Below, piece by piece: positions 8,146-16,937 of a DNA stretch of 64,000 nt; positions within the stretch are counted from its first letter, which is position 1, and each line of letters starts with the position of its first letter. Under the pieces are notes generated by a model. It searched no databases, was not told the origin of the DNA, and saw only the letters and a program-made list of their open reading frames with translations. Position numbers and translations under genes: made by a program. Source of the DNA: JBPCQA01 sp050998615 (lineage in GTDB: Bacteria > Actinomycetota > Actinomycetes > Propionibacteriales > Nocardioidaceae); NCBI GenBank assembly GCA_050998615.1, contig JBPCQA010000019.1, forward strand, positions 1 to 64,000, written 5' to 3'.

Positions 8146-9483
8146 CTATGCGCCTCTGAACCGGTTGATGGCCTCGAGATGCGTTTGCCGCAGCTGATGA
8201 TCGCGCACTCCGAGCCCCTCGTCCGGTGCTAAGCAGAGTACCCCGACCTTGCCCTGATGCTGGTTCATCTGGACCTCCGACACGGCCTGTCCTGTCTCGG
8301 CGAGCGCATGTGTCTTGCTCAACGTTGGGTGGACACGGCCCTTCGCGATCAGCCGGTTCGCCTCCCAGGCCTCGCGGTAGTTGGCGAAGTGTGACCCGAT
8401 GATGCGTTTGAGGTTCATCCACAGATAGCGGTTGTCGTATTCGTGCAGGTAGCCGGACGTGGACGCGCAGGTCACGATCGTGCCGCCCCGGCGCGCCACG
8501 AACGTCGACGCCCCGAACGTCTCGCGGCCAGGATGCTCGAGCACGATGTCTGGGTCGTCCCCGCGGGTGAGCTCGCGGATTCGTGCGCCCAGCCGGCGCC
8601 ACTCCGCGGGGTCTTGGGTGGTCTCGTCCTTCCAGAACCGAAACGCCTCCTCACGACGGTCGATGATGAGCTCGGCGCCCATCGCCCGGCATAGCCTCGC
8701 CTTGTCGGCCGAGGAGACGACGCAGATCGGGATCGCACCACCGTTGAGCGCGAACTGGGTGGCGTAGGAGCCCAGCCCTCCCGACGCGCCCCAGATCAGC
8801 ACCGTGTCGCCCTGCTTCATGGCCGCGCCGTTGCGGGACACGAGTTGTCGGTACGCCGTAGAGTTCACCAAGCCGGGACACGCTGCCTCTTCCCACGTCA
8901 GGTGAGCGGGCTTCGGCATCAGTTGGTTGGACTTGACCAGAGCCAGCTCCGCAAGGCCGCCGAAATTCGTCTCGAAGCCCCAGATGCGCTGCTCCGGGTC
9001 GAGCATGGTGTCGTTATGGCCGTCTGAGCTCTCCAGCTCCACGGACAGGCAGTGGGCGACGACCTCGTCGCCCGGGTGCCAGGTGTGCACTCCGGGCCCG
9101 GTGCGCAACACGACGCCGGAGAGATCCGAGCCCACCACCTGGTAGGGCAGGTCGTGGCGGCTGGATATCGGCGAGAGCCTCCCGTAGCGCTCGAGGAACG
9201 TGAACGTCGACACCGGCTCGAAGATCGCGGTCCAGACGGTGTTGTAGTTGATCGCCGACGCCATCACCGCCACCAGCGCCTCGCCAGGCCCGATCTCCGG
9301 GGTCGCCACTTCATCCAGGTGCAGGCTTCGACGCGGATCTTTGGCTGCGGACTCCAGGCCTGCGAACATCTCGGTTTCGTCCTTGCGCACCGTGACACCC
9401 CGATAGGAGCGAGGGATCTCAAGCGCGGCGAAGTCGTCGGCGTCGGTGTCGTCGGCCAGGATCGCCTCGAGAATGTGCTTCAT
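8146..9483 (-). CDS. ccr: Crotonyl-CoA carboxylase/reductase
   Basis: 445 aa, full length for the family. Catalyses NADPH-dependent reductive carboxylation of crotonyl-CoA to (2S)-ethylmalonyl-CoA, the defining step of the ethylmalonyl-CoA pathway and a source of polyketide extender units. The medium-chain dehydrogenase fold shows the NADPH loop WGASGGLGSY (231-240). The residues known to hold CO2 in Ccr are all present at the published numbers: Asn81 (in NYNTVW), Phe170-Glu171 (in WGFETN) and His365 (in GSHFAN). This argues for a true carboxylase rather than a simple crotonyl-CoA reductase. The start is conserved with homologues (MKxILxAI). Confidence 0.95.
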   Translation of the reverse strand: MKHILEAILADDTDADDFAALEIPRSYRGVTVRKDETEMFAGLESAAKDPRRSLHLDEVATPEIGPGEALVAVMASAINYNTVWTAIFEPVSTFTFLERYGRLSPISSRHDLPYQVVGSDLSGVVLRTGPGVHTWHPGDEVVAHCLSVELESSDGHNDTMLDPEQRIWGFETNFGGLAELALVKSNQLMPKPAHLTWEEAACPGLVNSTAYRQLVSRNGAAMKQGDTVLIWGASGGLGSYATQFALNGGAIPICVVSSADKARLCRAMGAELIIDRREEAFRFWKDETTQDPAEWRRLGARIRELTRGDDPDIVLEHPGRETFGASTFVARRGGTIVTCASTSGYLHEYDNRYLWMNLKRIIGSHFANYREAWEANRLIAKGRVHPTLSKTHALAETGQAVSEVQMNQHQGKVGVLCLAPDEGLGVRDHQLRQTHLEAINRFRGA

Positions 9484-9768
9484 GGCTAGCCGACCCTATC
9501 GCGAGGTGGGCATCGTCAGGTCGGCATCGTCGCGGCCGCCGCGCTGGGGGAGGAGGGACCTGTCCCGTTCCGCGCGCGCTCGAACGGTGCGCGCGGTAGC
9601 CTCGATTCAACAAAGCCCGCCGGGGGTTGAGATGATGTCGTTGTGGAGCCACCGTCGCCCGTGACGGCCCACCTGGGCGACATGGGCATGGGCAGAGGCG
9701 TGTGCCTATGTCTAACCTCCGCCGCGCCCACCGCGGCCGCTGGCACCGCCGGCGTACACGATTAAGCC

Positions 9769-9903
9769 CGCCCGTTCGACCACGGCCGCACCTTCCCTCA
9801 GGTGTCGGCGCTCGGGTCCTCGGTCAACGGCAACTAGGCCGACCGTGACTTCATCGCGGCCGGGCCGGATGGCAGCGTCTACGTCACCTGGGACTTCGGA
9901 CCA
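9769..9903 (+). pseudogene. Fragment of a BNR/sialidase-like exo-glycosidase gene
   Basis: This frame reads a short stretch resembling BNR-repeat proteins: DHGRTFPQVS (9778-9807), an in-frame TAG at 9835, then DRDFIAAGPDGSVYVTWDFG (9841-9900). No start, no upstream or downstream continuation. It overlaps the 3' end of the convergent epimerase gene, whose last dozen codons read through it. The rest of 9484-9768 holds nothing I recognise. The assignment rests on pattern memory and is tentative. Confidence 0.35.
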
Positions 9904-10339
9904 AGCCTGAAGAAGGGTCGACCGGTTCTACCAGTTCGACAAGGACACCACCGGTGTCCTTGGGATGAACGAAGTTGATCCGGCTGCCGGCGGTCCCCGG
10001 CTGCGGCTCGTCGTACAGCAATCGCATTCCCTGGGCGCGTACGGCGACCATCGCGTCCTCCAGGCTCGTCACCCGATAGGCGAGCTGCTGCATCCCGGGT
10101 CCGGAGCGGGCCAAGAACCTCGCGATCGTCGAGCCCGGCCGCAGCGGCGCCAGCAGCTGCAGGCACGGCCCGGACTCTCCGACCCGGACCATGGCCTCAC
10201 GCACGCCTTGCTGCTCGTTGGTCTCCTCGTGGACCAGCTCAAAGCCGAAGCTCTCGCGGTAGAACGCGACGGCGTCGTCAAGGTCGGCGACCGCGATGCC
10301 CACGTGGTCGATGCCGGTGATCAAGTGCGGAGGGAACAT
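9884..10339 (-). CDS. mce: Methylmalonyl/ethylmalonyl-CoA epimerase (glyoxalase fold)
   Basis: 151 aa from ATG 10339 (MFPPHLITGIDHVGIAV); the frame stays open upstream but that part is not conserved. VOC-superfamily epimerase interconverting 2R and 2S acyl-CoA epimers so that the Ccr product can enter Ecm. Seen: metal-ligand His in GIDHVGIAV, Gln in CLQLLAPL and Glu in GGVLVELVEP. The histidine usually found in the GxHHxAY segment is Gln (GPGMQQLAYRV); I recall the same QQ form in other actinobacterial homologues. The extra tail (PVDPSSGLVRSPR) lies in a degenerate fragment and is probably acquired. Confidence 0.85.
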   Translation of the reverse strand: MFPPHLITGIDHVGIAVADLDDAVAFYRESFGFELVHEETNEQQGVREAMVRVGESGPCLQLLAPLRPGSTIARFLARSGPGMQQLAYRVTSLEDAMVAVRAQGMRLLYDEPQPGTAGSRINFVHPKDTGGVLVELVEPVDPSSGLVRSPR

Positions 10340-10416
10340 GACCACATGGTGGCCTGTCACGACGCTTGGTGCCAACTCTTGAGCCAACCTATTGAGCCAG
10401 TCTCTTTGGTCGACTC

Positions 10417-10457
10417 GGTCTGTTTCGAGAGGCTCGCTGGCGAGCTCCTCAACCACC
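10417..10457. repeat. 41-bp dispersed palindromic element, diverged copy
   Basis: Starts GGTCTGTTTCGAGAGGCTCG and ends CTCCTCAACCACC; same length and end arms as the element at 23369-23409. A further partial arm (TTCTCGACCACCG) follows at about 10470-10483. It lies between the divergent epimerase and thiolase genes. Confidence 0.6.
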
Positions 10458-10601
10458 GTCGGAAGCGAGTTTCTCGACCACCGTCGGGCGGCATTTCGCG
10501 CCGCAGAGCCGCCTCGGTAGTGTCTGAATCCCGGTACTGTCGAAAACTAGGGCTTGTCGCGCTGTGCACGTAGCTGCAGCACCAATGTTGTGGAGGATTT
10601 G

Positions 10602-11792
10602 ATGGCTGGATCGGTCATAGTCGCCGGAGCCCGTACGCCGATCGGTCGTCTACTGGGCGGCTTGAAGGACCTGTCGGGCACTGACCTGGGTGGCGTGGCC
10701 ATCAAGGGGGCACTGGACAAATCGGGCGTCTCGGCTCATCAGGTCGACTACGTGATCATGGGCCAGGTGTTGCAGGCCGGTGCCGGTCAAATCCCGGCTC
10801 GCCAGGCGGCCGTGAAGGCCGGCATCTCGATGAACGTGCCGGCGCTCACGATCAACAAGGTGTGCCTGTCCGGAATCAACGCGATCGCCCTGGCCGACCA
10901 GCTCATCCGGCTCGGCGAATGTGAGGTAGTCGTGGCCGGCGGGATGGAGTCGATGACAAACGCCCCACACCTGATGACCAAGTCTCGAGAGGGATATAAG
11001 TACGGCGACGTGACCGTGCGCGACCACATGGCCTATGACGGGCTTTGGGATGTCTTCACCGACCAGGCGATGGGTGGTCTCACCGAGGCCCGCAACGTTG
11101 AGCGGCAGCAGCTCTCGCGCGAGGAGCAAGACGAGTTTTCGGCGCGCTCACACCAGTTAGCCGCCGCAGGCTGGAAAAACGGCGTCTTCGCCGAGGAGGT
11201 GGTGCCGGTCGAGTTGCCGCAACGGCGAGGTGACCCGATCGTGATAAGCGAAGACGAAGGCATCCGGGCCAACACGACCGCCGACTCGCTGAGCAAGCTG
11301 CGGCCGGCCTTCTCCAAGGACGGCACGATCACCGCCGGCTCCGCCTCACAGATCTCAGACGGGGCCTGCGCGGTCATCGTGATGAGCAAGGCCAAGGCAG
11401 AGCAGCTGGGGCTGGAGTGGCTGGCCGAGGTCGGCGCCTCCGGCCAGGTGGCCGGGCCGGACTCGTCATTGCAGTCCCAGCCCGCCAACGCGATCAAGGC
11501 CGCCTGCGCCAAGGAAGGCATCGACCCGGCCGAGCTCGACTTGGTGGAGCTGAACGAGGCCTTTGCGGCGGTCGGGATCGCCAGCACCCGCGAACTCGGA
11601 CTCGACGAGGACGTGGTGAACGTCAATGGCGGGGCGATCGCTCTCGGCCACCCGATCGGCATGTCCGGCGCGCGAATCGTTCTGCACCTTGCCCTGGAGC
11701 TCCGGCGGCGCGGCGGGGGAGTCGGGGCTGCCGGGCTGTGCGGCGGCGGCGGTCAGGGCGATGCCCTGATCGTGCGCGTTCCTGCGCGCTGA
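10602..11792 (+). CDS. Acetyl-CoA C-acetyltransferase (thiolase)
   Basis: 396 aa from ATG 10602, preceded by GGAGG about eight bases upstream. Condenses two acetyl-CoA to acetoacetyl-CoA, the entry step of the ethylmalonyl-CoA pathway, or works in reverse in degradation. The three catalytic segments are intact: nucleophilic Cys in NKVCLSGINA (about residue 88), His in GGAIALGHPIGMSG, and Cys in GLCGGGGQGDA near the C-terminus. meaB starts 13 bp after the stop, so they form an operon. Confidence 0.93.
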   Translation: MAGSVIVAGARTPIGRLLGGLKDLSGTDLGGVAIKGALDKSGVSAHQVDYVIMGQVLQAGAGQIPARQAAVKAGISMNVPALTINKVCLSGINAIALADQLIRLGECEVVVAGGMESMTNAPHLMTKSREGYKYGDVTVRDHMAYDGLWDVFTDQAMGGLTEARNVERQQLSREEQDEFSARSHQLAAAGWKNGVFAEEVVPVELPQRRGDPIVISEDEGIRANTTADSLSKLRPAFSKDGTITAGSASQISDGACAVIVMSKAKAEQLGLEWLAEVGASGQVAGPDSSLQSQPANAIKAACAKEGIDPAELDLVELNEAFAAVGIASTRELGLDEDVVNVNGGAIALGHPIGMSGARIVLHLALELRRRGGGVGAAGLCGGGGQGDALIVRVPAR

Positions 11793-11805
11793 TGAGGCCG
11801 ACCGC

Positions 11806-12840
11806 GTGACGGCTGCTGACGCGCCAGACGCAGGCCTAGTCGCCTACCCCGGCACCGCGAAGGCGACTGCGACCATCGGCCGGCGTACCTCCCGTGGTCA
11901 GCTCAGCGTGGCCGCGCTCGCCGACCGTGCGGAGACCGGCGATCCCCGCGCTGTGGCGCGGCTCATCTCACTCGTCGAGGATGCGTCTCCGGTGCTCCGC
12001 GAGGTGGCCGAGCGGCTGGCTCCGTGCACCGGCCACGCGCAGATCGTCGGCATCACCGGTTCGCCGGGCGTCGGCAAGTCGACCTGTACGGCGGCGCTGG
12101 TGTCGGCGCTGCGCAAACAGGACAGTCGGGTTGGTGTCCTCGCGGTCGACCCGTCGTCGCCGTTCTCCGGTGGGGCTCTGCTCGGAGACCGAGTCCGGAT
12201 GCAAGACCATGCAACCGACCGCGACGTCTACATCCGTTCGATGGCTAGTCGGGGTCACCTCGGTGGGCTCGCCTGGGCAACGCCACAGGCGTTGCGGGTG
12301 CTCGACGCCGCGGGCTGTGATGTAGTGCTGATCGAGACGGTCGGGGTTGGGCAATCCGAGGTGGAAATCGCCGGCCTTGCCGACACCACGATCGTGATGT
12401 TGGCTCCGGGCATGGGCGATGGCATCCAGGCCGCCAAGGCGGGCATCTTGGAGATCGGCGACGTGTACGTCGTCAACAAGGCTGACCGTGACGGCGCGGA
12501 CCAGGTGGTTCGCGATTTGCGCTCGGTGCTGAGTATTGGCCGAGAGCCCGGCGCATGGCGCACCCCGATCGTCAAGTGCATCGCGCAGACGGGCGACGGC
12601 ATCGACGATGTGGTCGCGGCCATCGGCAAGCACCGGGCGATGCTGGAGTCGACCGGTGGCCTGACACGACGGCGGGAGCGTCGTGCCCGCGACGAGATCG
12701 AAGCGATAGCGCTGACCGCCCTGCGTGAACGGTTCAGCGACCTACACGGCCACGCGGATCTCGACGCGTTGGCCGCAGCGGTGGTGGACGGCTCGTTGGA
12801 CCCGTACCTAGCCGCCGACCGACTGATCGCCGCGCTCTAG
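11806..12840 (+). CDS. meaB: MeaB-type G-protein chaperone of B12-dependent mutase
   Basis: 344 aa from GTG 11806. GTPase that protects and reloads adenosylcobalamin-dependent acyl-CoA mutases. Seen: P-loop GSPGVGKST (residues 85-93), DPSSPFSGGALLGDRVRM, switch/Walker B VLIETVGVGQSE, the base-specificity motif NKAD, and a C-terminal helical dimerisation region. It is 13 bp downstream of the thiolase gene. Probable clients in this window are the ethylmalonyl-CoA mutase (1552) and the isobutyryl-type mutase (20244). Confidence 0.93.
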   Translation: MTAADAPDAGLVAYPGTAKATATIGRRTSRGQLSVAALADRAETGDPRAVARLISLVEDASPVLREVAERLAPCTGHAQIVGITGSPGVGKSTCTAALVSALRKQDSRVGVLAVDPSSPFSGGALLGDRVRMQDHATDRDVYIRSMASRGHLGGLAWATPQALRVLDAAGCDVVLIETVGVGQSEVEIAGLADTTIVMLAPGMGDGIQAAKAGILEIGDVYVVNKADRDGADQVVRDLRSVLSIGREPGAWRTPIVKCIAQTGDGIDDVVAAIGKHRAMLESTGGLTRRRERRARDEIEAIALTALRERFSDLHGHADLDALAAAVVDGSLDPYLAADRLIAAL

Positions 12841-13014
12841 TCAGGTCGAGCACCCGAGCCGCACGGTGGTTGAGGTTCTTTCAGAAGGTCGGCTGGATCG
12901 CGAGGACGCGTCAGCTTGGTCACGAGACGTTAACAACGCCGCGATGTGTCTTGTCGGGCGTATGGTGAGCGCGATTAGCTGTCGACACTACCGACCTGAA
13001 CGGGGCCACCTTCG

Positions 13015-13923
13015 ATGACGGCCGCGCATGCCCTTGCGTCCACTGAGGATCCGCTAAGCATCGGCGGCGGCATCAGCGTGCGATGTCGCGGAGTGGTGCA
13101 CCTTTACCGCACGTTCGAGGGCCACGACGTCGTCGCCTTGCAGGGGGTCGACCTCGACATCGACGCCGGGGAGCGGGTGGCGTTCCTGGGCCCGTCGGGG
13201 TCAGGCAAATCGACGCTGCTCACGTTGTTCGGTGGGATCCAACGGCCATCCGCCGGCAAGATCTTCCTGGGCGCCGACGAGATCTCCCGGATGAGCGAGC
13301 GGCAGCTCACCGGTCTGCGGTCGCAGCGGGTCAGCACCATGCTGCAAGGAGCCACCCGCAACTTGCTGTCCTACGCAACGGCACTTCAAAACCTGGGCTT
13401 CTCTCAGCTGGCGATGCCCGCCGCGAGACGACGCGACGCAGCACCGGCCAGTGAGGTGCTCGCCCGGGTCGGGCTTACCGACCAAGCCAATCAGCCGGTC
13501 AGCACGATGTCGGGTGGCCAGCGGCAGCGGCTGGCGCTGGCCTGCGCGATCTCAACCGGGCCGGCACTACTGCTGGCCGACGAGCCAACTAGCCAGCTCA
13601 GTCACGAGGACCGAGACCAGATGCTGGCGCTCATCCATGGGTTGGGCGATGACCTCGGCACGACGATCCTCGTCGTCACCCACCAGCCGGAGGTGGCCGA
13701 AACGTTCCCGCGGACGATCACCATGAAAGGCGGCCGGGTCGGCGCCGAGGGCCGTGATGGGGCGGAGTACGTCGTCGTCGGAGCCGAGGGCGTCGTGCAC
13801 CTGCCGACCGACCTGGCGCAGCAGTGGCCGCCTGGCACCCTGGTGCGCATCGAGCCGGAGAAGGAAGACCGGCTGCTGTTAAGTAAGCCCGACCCCGAGA
13901 CGACTCAGAGCAGGCTGCTGTGA
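13015..13923 (+). CDS. ABC transporter ATP-binding protein (LolD/MacB type), first of pair
   Basis: 302 aa. Walker A GPSGSGKST (about 61-69), signature MSGGQRQRLALA, Walker B LLLADEPTS, H-loop VVTHQPE. The C-terminal 60 residues extend beyond a minimal LolD-type ATPase. First gene of a four-gene unit: the next ATPase overlaps by 4 bp and two FtsX-type permeases follow. The preceding gap (12841-13014) holds only a partial GGTGGTTGAGG repeat at 12865. Confidence 0.88.
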   Translation: MTAAHALASTEDPLSIGGGISVRCRGVVHLYRTFEGHDVVALQGVDLDIDAGERVAFLGPSGSGKSTLLTLFGGIQRPSAGKIFLGADEISRMSERQLTGLRSQRVSTMLQGATRNLLSYATALQNLGFSQLAMPAARRRDAAPASEVLARVGLTDQANQPVSTMSGGQRQRLALACAISTGPALLLADEPTSQLSHEDRDQMLALIHGLGDDLGTTILVVTHQPEVAETFPRTITMKGGRVGAEGRDGAEYVVVGAEGVVHLPTDLAQQWPPGTLVRIEPEKEDRLLLSKPDPETTQSRLL

Positions 13924-14606
13924 CCGGGCCTCTCGAGGTCGACGGGGTCGAGTTGCAGATCGCCGGCCGAACGATCCTCGAGCCGATGAGCCTCACGTTT
14001 GCCTCCGGCCAGATTACCGCTGTCTCGGGACCGTCCGGCTCCGGCAAGACGACGCTGCTGTCGATCGCCGGTGGCCTGCTCAAGCCGAGCGCCGGCTCCG
14101 CGACGTACGACGCGAAGCCCATGTGGCAAGGGGACGGGGACCCTCGTCGCGAGGTGGCCTTCGTCCTGCAGGTCTACGGGTTGGTGCCGATCCTCAGTGC
14201 CAGCGAAAACATCGCAATCGCGTTGCGCGCCCGCGGAGTCGACCCGAAGACCTCCAGCAGTCAGGCACTCGAGGCGTTGGAACGCTTCCACATAGGCGAC
14301 CTCGGCGATCGCCAGGTCGAGGAGCTGTCGGGTGGTCAGATGCAGCGAGTTGCGTGCGCTCGAGCATTCGCGGTGAACGCCGACATCCTGCTTGCGGACG
14401 AGCCGACCAGCGAGCTTGACGAGGGCAACCGCGCGCATGTGATGGCCGAGTTGCGAGTGGAAACTGCCCGCGGCGCGATCGTGGTGGTGGCGACCCACGA
14501 CGCGGCGGTGGTGGCAGCCAGCGATCGTCACTACGTGCTTGACGACGGTGTTCTTACCGATCACGTCCAACCGGTCGCCGGTGTCTATTCGAATTTCGCT
14601 CGCTGA
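13920..14606 (+). CDS. ABC transporter ATP-binding protein, second of pair
   Basis: 228 aa from GTG 13920, overlapping the previous stop (GTGA). Walker A GPSGSGKTT, signature LSGGQMQRVACARA, Walker B ILLADEPTSEL, H-loop VVATHDAAV. The length is that of a canonical MacB/LolD-type ATPase. Two different ATPases in front of two different permeases suggest either a heterodimeric motor or two related complexes. Confidence 0.88.
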   Translation: MTGPLEVDGVELQIAGRTILEPMSLTFASGQITAVSGPSGSGKTTLLSIAGGLLKPSAGSATYDAKPMWQGDGDPRREVAFVLQVYGLVPILSASENIAIALRARGVDPKTSSSQALEALERFHIGDLGDRQVEELSGGQMQRVACARAFAVNADILLADEPTSELDEGNRAHVMAELRVETARGAIVVVATHDAAVVAASDRHYVLDDGVLTDHVQPVAGVYSNFAR

Positions 14607-14612
14607 GGCGAC

Positions 14613-16937
14613 TTGGTCGTGATCGCGCTACGAGGCGCCTTGTCGCGCAAGGCTGAGTCGGTCGCGCTGTTGTTGCTGGCCGCCCTGGTCGTGGCCGGTT
14701 GCTTCGCGGCGGTCGTCTACAGCCGACTCACCCACACCACGGTGGGCTCTGCTGGGGCCTTGCTGTTGCTCGGCGTTGCTGCCCTGGGCGGCCACTTTTC
14801 CGCCGCCGTACAAGCTCGGCGTCGAGAGATCGCGCTGGCCCAACTGCGTGGCAGACGTGGCGTGAAGCTCATGATCTTTACGGTCGCTGAGCCTTGTCTG
14901 ATCCTGATCACCGCGGCGCTGGTCGGCATCGGAATCGGCTGGGTGGTCGTTGCGTGGTTGGCGCACCGGTGGCTTGGCCCGGTCAACCGGGTGGAAGTCA
15001 CCACAAGTGACTGGGCCGCGGTCGCAATCGTGGCGGCCGTGACGTTGGTCGTCGTGGTCCTCACCAGCTGGCGGACGGCCCATGAGACGCTGATCGACCA
15101 TCTCGACGACCATGCCCGGCCGCGTGCCAGCACGAATGCCGGCCTGTTCATGTGGCTGCTGGTGCTGCTCGGAGCGGTGGTGGCGCTCTATCAAGCCAGC
15201 CACGCCAAGAGTCTGCGGGCCGACTGGATAAGCCTGTTGAGCCCGACCGTCGTCGGGTTGGCCGCCGGTCAGGTCGTGCTCTGGCTGCTGATGCTCGGCT
15301 GCGCCTTAGCCGAGAGGTGGCGGCCGAATTCGCAGTCGCTGCCGTGGTTTCTGACGTTGCGCCGGCTGACGCGCCGGGCCGATTCGGTCGCTGTCATTCG
15401 GATCGTGCTGGCGGCGGCCGTGCTGGCAGGGGTGGCCGCGAACGCTTCGGCATCGGCAGCATCGTGGCGCGACGAGGTCACCAAAGAGGCGGTGGGCGCG
15501 CCACTGCAGTTTCCGGTCCGGGGCGGTTCATTGGCCGCATATCAGGCGACGAAGACGGCTGACCCACAAGGCGCTTGGCTGATGGCGGCCGCGGCCTTTC
15601 CGGATCCGTCGGGTGGCCAGTATCGACGCGTGTTCGTGGACACGTCCCGATGGGACCGGGTCGTCGGCGATTTCTTCGCTGGCACTCCAGCCGCACCCAT
15701 CAGTGGTGAGATCAGCAGGTTCCCCTCGGCTCGCTCGATCAAGGTCAGCCGGGGCGGAGAGTTCAGCGCCACGGTCCCGACCGCGTCGCTTCAACACCTC
15801 GAGCAGGTCTCATTCATCCTGCAGTACGTCAACGACCTGGGGGGGGTCTCGCTGGTCAGCTTGAAGGTGACGTCGGCGAAGGCGCAACGGCTGCCGGCCG
15901 GTCTCTCGCGATTCACCACCAAGGTGCCACTGTGTGTGCATTCGTGTATGGCGACTGGGCTGCAAGTGAACGGCGTCCAGACCACGGCGGAGCCGTTGCA
16001 TGTCGAGGCCATGCAGCTTGGCGGTGTGGACTTGTTGACCACACCCTCGATGTCGGTCAAGGCGCAGTATCGGGCGCCGGCAGGAGCCGGGCTGGACATC
16101 AGGTTGCCGTGGTCGGATCGCTTCGGTTACTTCGACCCGTCGGCTACCACCGACGTGGCGGGACCGGGTGATCAGCAGCTGACCGCGCTGACCACGCCCG
16201 GGCTCAAACTCGACAGCTCCGGTGGTCACCGGATCGTCTACGGTCCCGACGGGTCGGATCGTCGGGTGAGCGTGGTCGGCAAGGTCGAGAGCATTCCGTT
16301 CCTTGGCCGGGTCGGAGCCTTGCTCGACCTTCCCCAAGCGCTTTCCGGGGGAGCGGGCAGCATTCCCGCGGCGAACGTCATGGTGCTGGCTCGCGCCGGC
16401 ACACCTCCTGCGGTTCTTGCCAAGCTTCGAGCCACTGGGGTGGTCGCCGAGCCGATCAGTTATGCAACCGTCCGGGCAGCTGCCGACGACCAGCCGCGAG
16501 CGCAGGGCACCCGGATCTTCTTGCTGATCGCGCTGTTCGGGGGGCTGATCGCTTTGGTGAGCGTGGTGTCGTCGACCACTCGGCAGGTCAAGGACCGTCG
16601 ACAAGAGGCCGCCAGTCTGCGGGTGGTTGGCGTGCCGATCCGACAAATCTCACGCGGATACCGCCGCGAGGCGTTGGTGGTCGGCGCCGCTGTCCTCATC
16701 GGGACCGCGATTGCTGTCTGGATTGCCTGCCGGGCCCTGCTCGCCGCGCTCCCGTTGGTGACCCATCGGCCGTTCGGCCTGCCGTTCGATGCCAGCCCCC
16801 GACTCGGGTTGATCGTGATCGTGGCGGTCGCAGCCGGCGTACTCGTGACGATCGTGATCGCTGCTGTCTATCGAGCGGTAGGCCGCGCATCACCCCCTCA
16901 GCTGTTGCGAGACGGGGAGCCCTCTCATGCGGTTTAA
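14613..16937 (+). CDS. FtsX/MacB-type ABC permease with large extracellular domain
   Basis: 774 aa from TTG 14613 (GTG 14619 also possible). An N-terminal membrane helix, then a four-helix FtsX-like block to about residue 285, an extracellular domain (about 290-630) and a C-terminal FtsX block (about 635-765, with ALFGGLIALVSVVSSTTRQV). The outer domain shares ADPQGAWLMAAA and VESIPFLGR with the next protein and has a close Cys pair (LCVHSCM). These transporters usually act on lipids, peptides or cell-wall hydrolases from within the membrane. The substrate is unknown. Ends 11 bp inside the next gene. Confidence 0.82.
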   Translation: MVVIALRGALSRKAESVALLLLAALVVAGCFAAVVYSRLTHTTVGSAGALLLLGVAALGGHFSAAVQARRREIALAQLRGRRGVKLMIFTVAEPCLILITAALVGIGIGWVVVAWLAHRWLGPVNRVEVTTSDWAAVAIVAAVTLVVVVLTSWRTAHETLIDHLDDHARPRASTNAGLFMWLLVLLGAVVALYQASHAKSLRADWISLLSPTVVGLAAGQVVLWLLMLGCALAERWRPNSQSLPWFLTLRRLTRRADSVAVIRIVLAAAVLAGVAANASASAASWRDEVTKEAVGAPLQFPVRGGSLAAYQATKTADPQGAWLMAAAAFPDPSGGQYRRVFVDTSRWDRVVGDFFAGTPAAPISGEISRFPSARSIKVSRGGEFSATVPTASLQHLEQVSFILQYVNDLGGVSLVSLKVTSAKAQRLPAGLSRFTTKVPLCVHSCMATGLQVNGVQTTAEPLHVEAMQLGGVDLLTTPSMSVKAQYRAPAGAGLDIRLPWSDRFGYFDPSATTDVAGPGDQQLTALTTPGLKLDSSGGHRIVYGPDGSDRRVSVVGKVESIPFLGRVGALLDLPQALSGGAGSIPAANVMVLARAGTPPAVLAKLRATGVVAEPISYATVRAAADDQPRAQGTRIFLLIALFGGLIALVSVVSSTTRQVKDRRQEAASLRVVGVPIRQISRGYRREALVVGAAVLIGTAIAVWIACRALLAALPLVTHRPFGLPFDASPRLGLIVIVAVAAGVLVTIVIAAVYRAVGRASPPQLLRDGEPSHAV

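Noticed and set aside
9516..9746. Minus-strand frame in the ccr-epimerase gap as a small gene
   Set aside because: Low-complexity composition, no ribosome-binding site, no recognisable motif.
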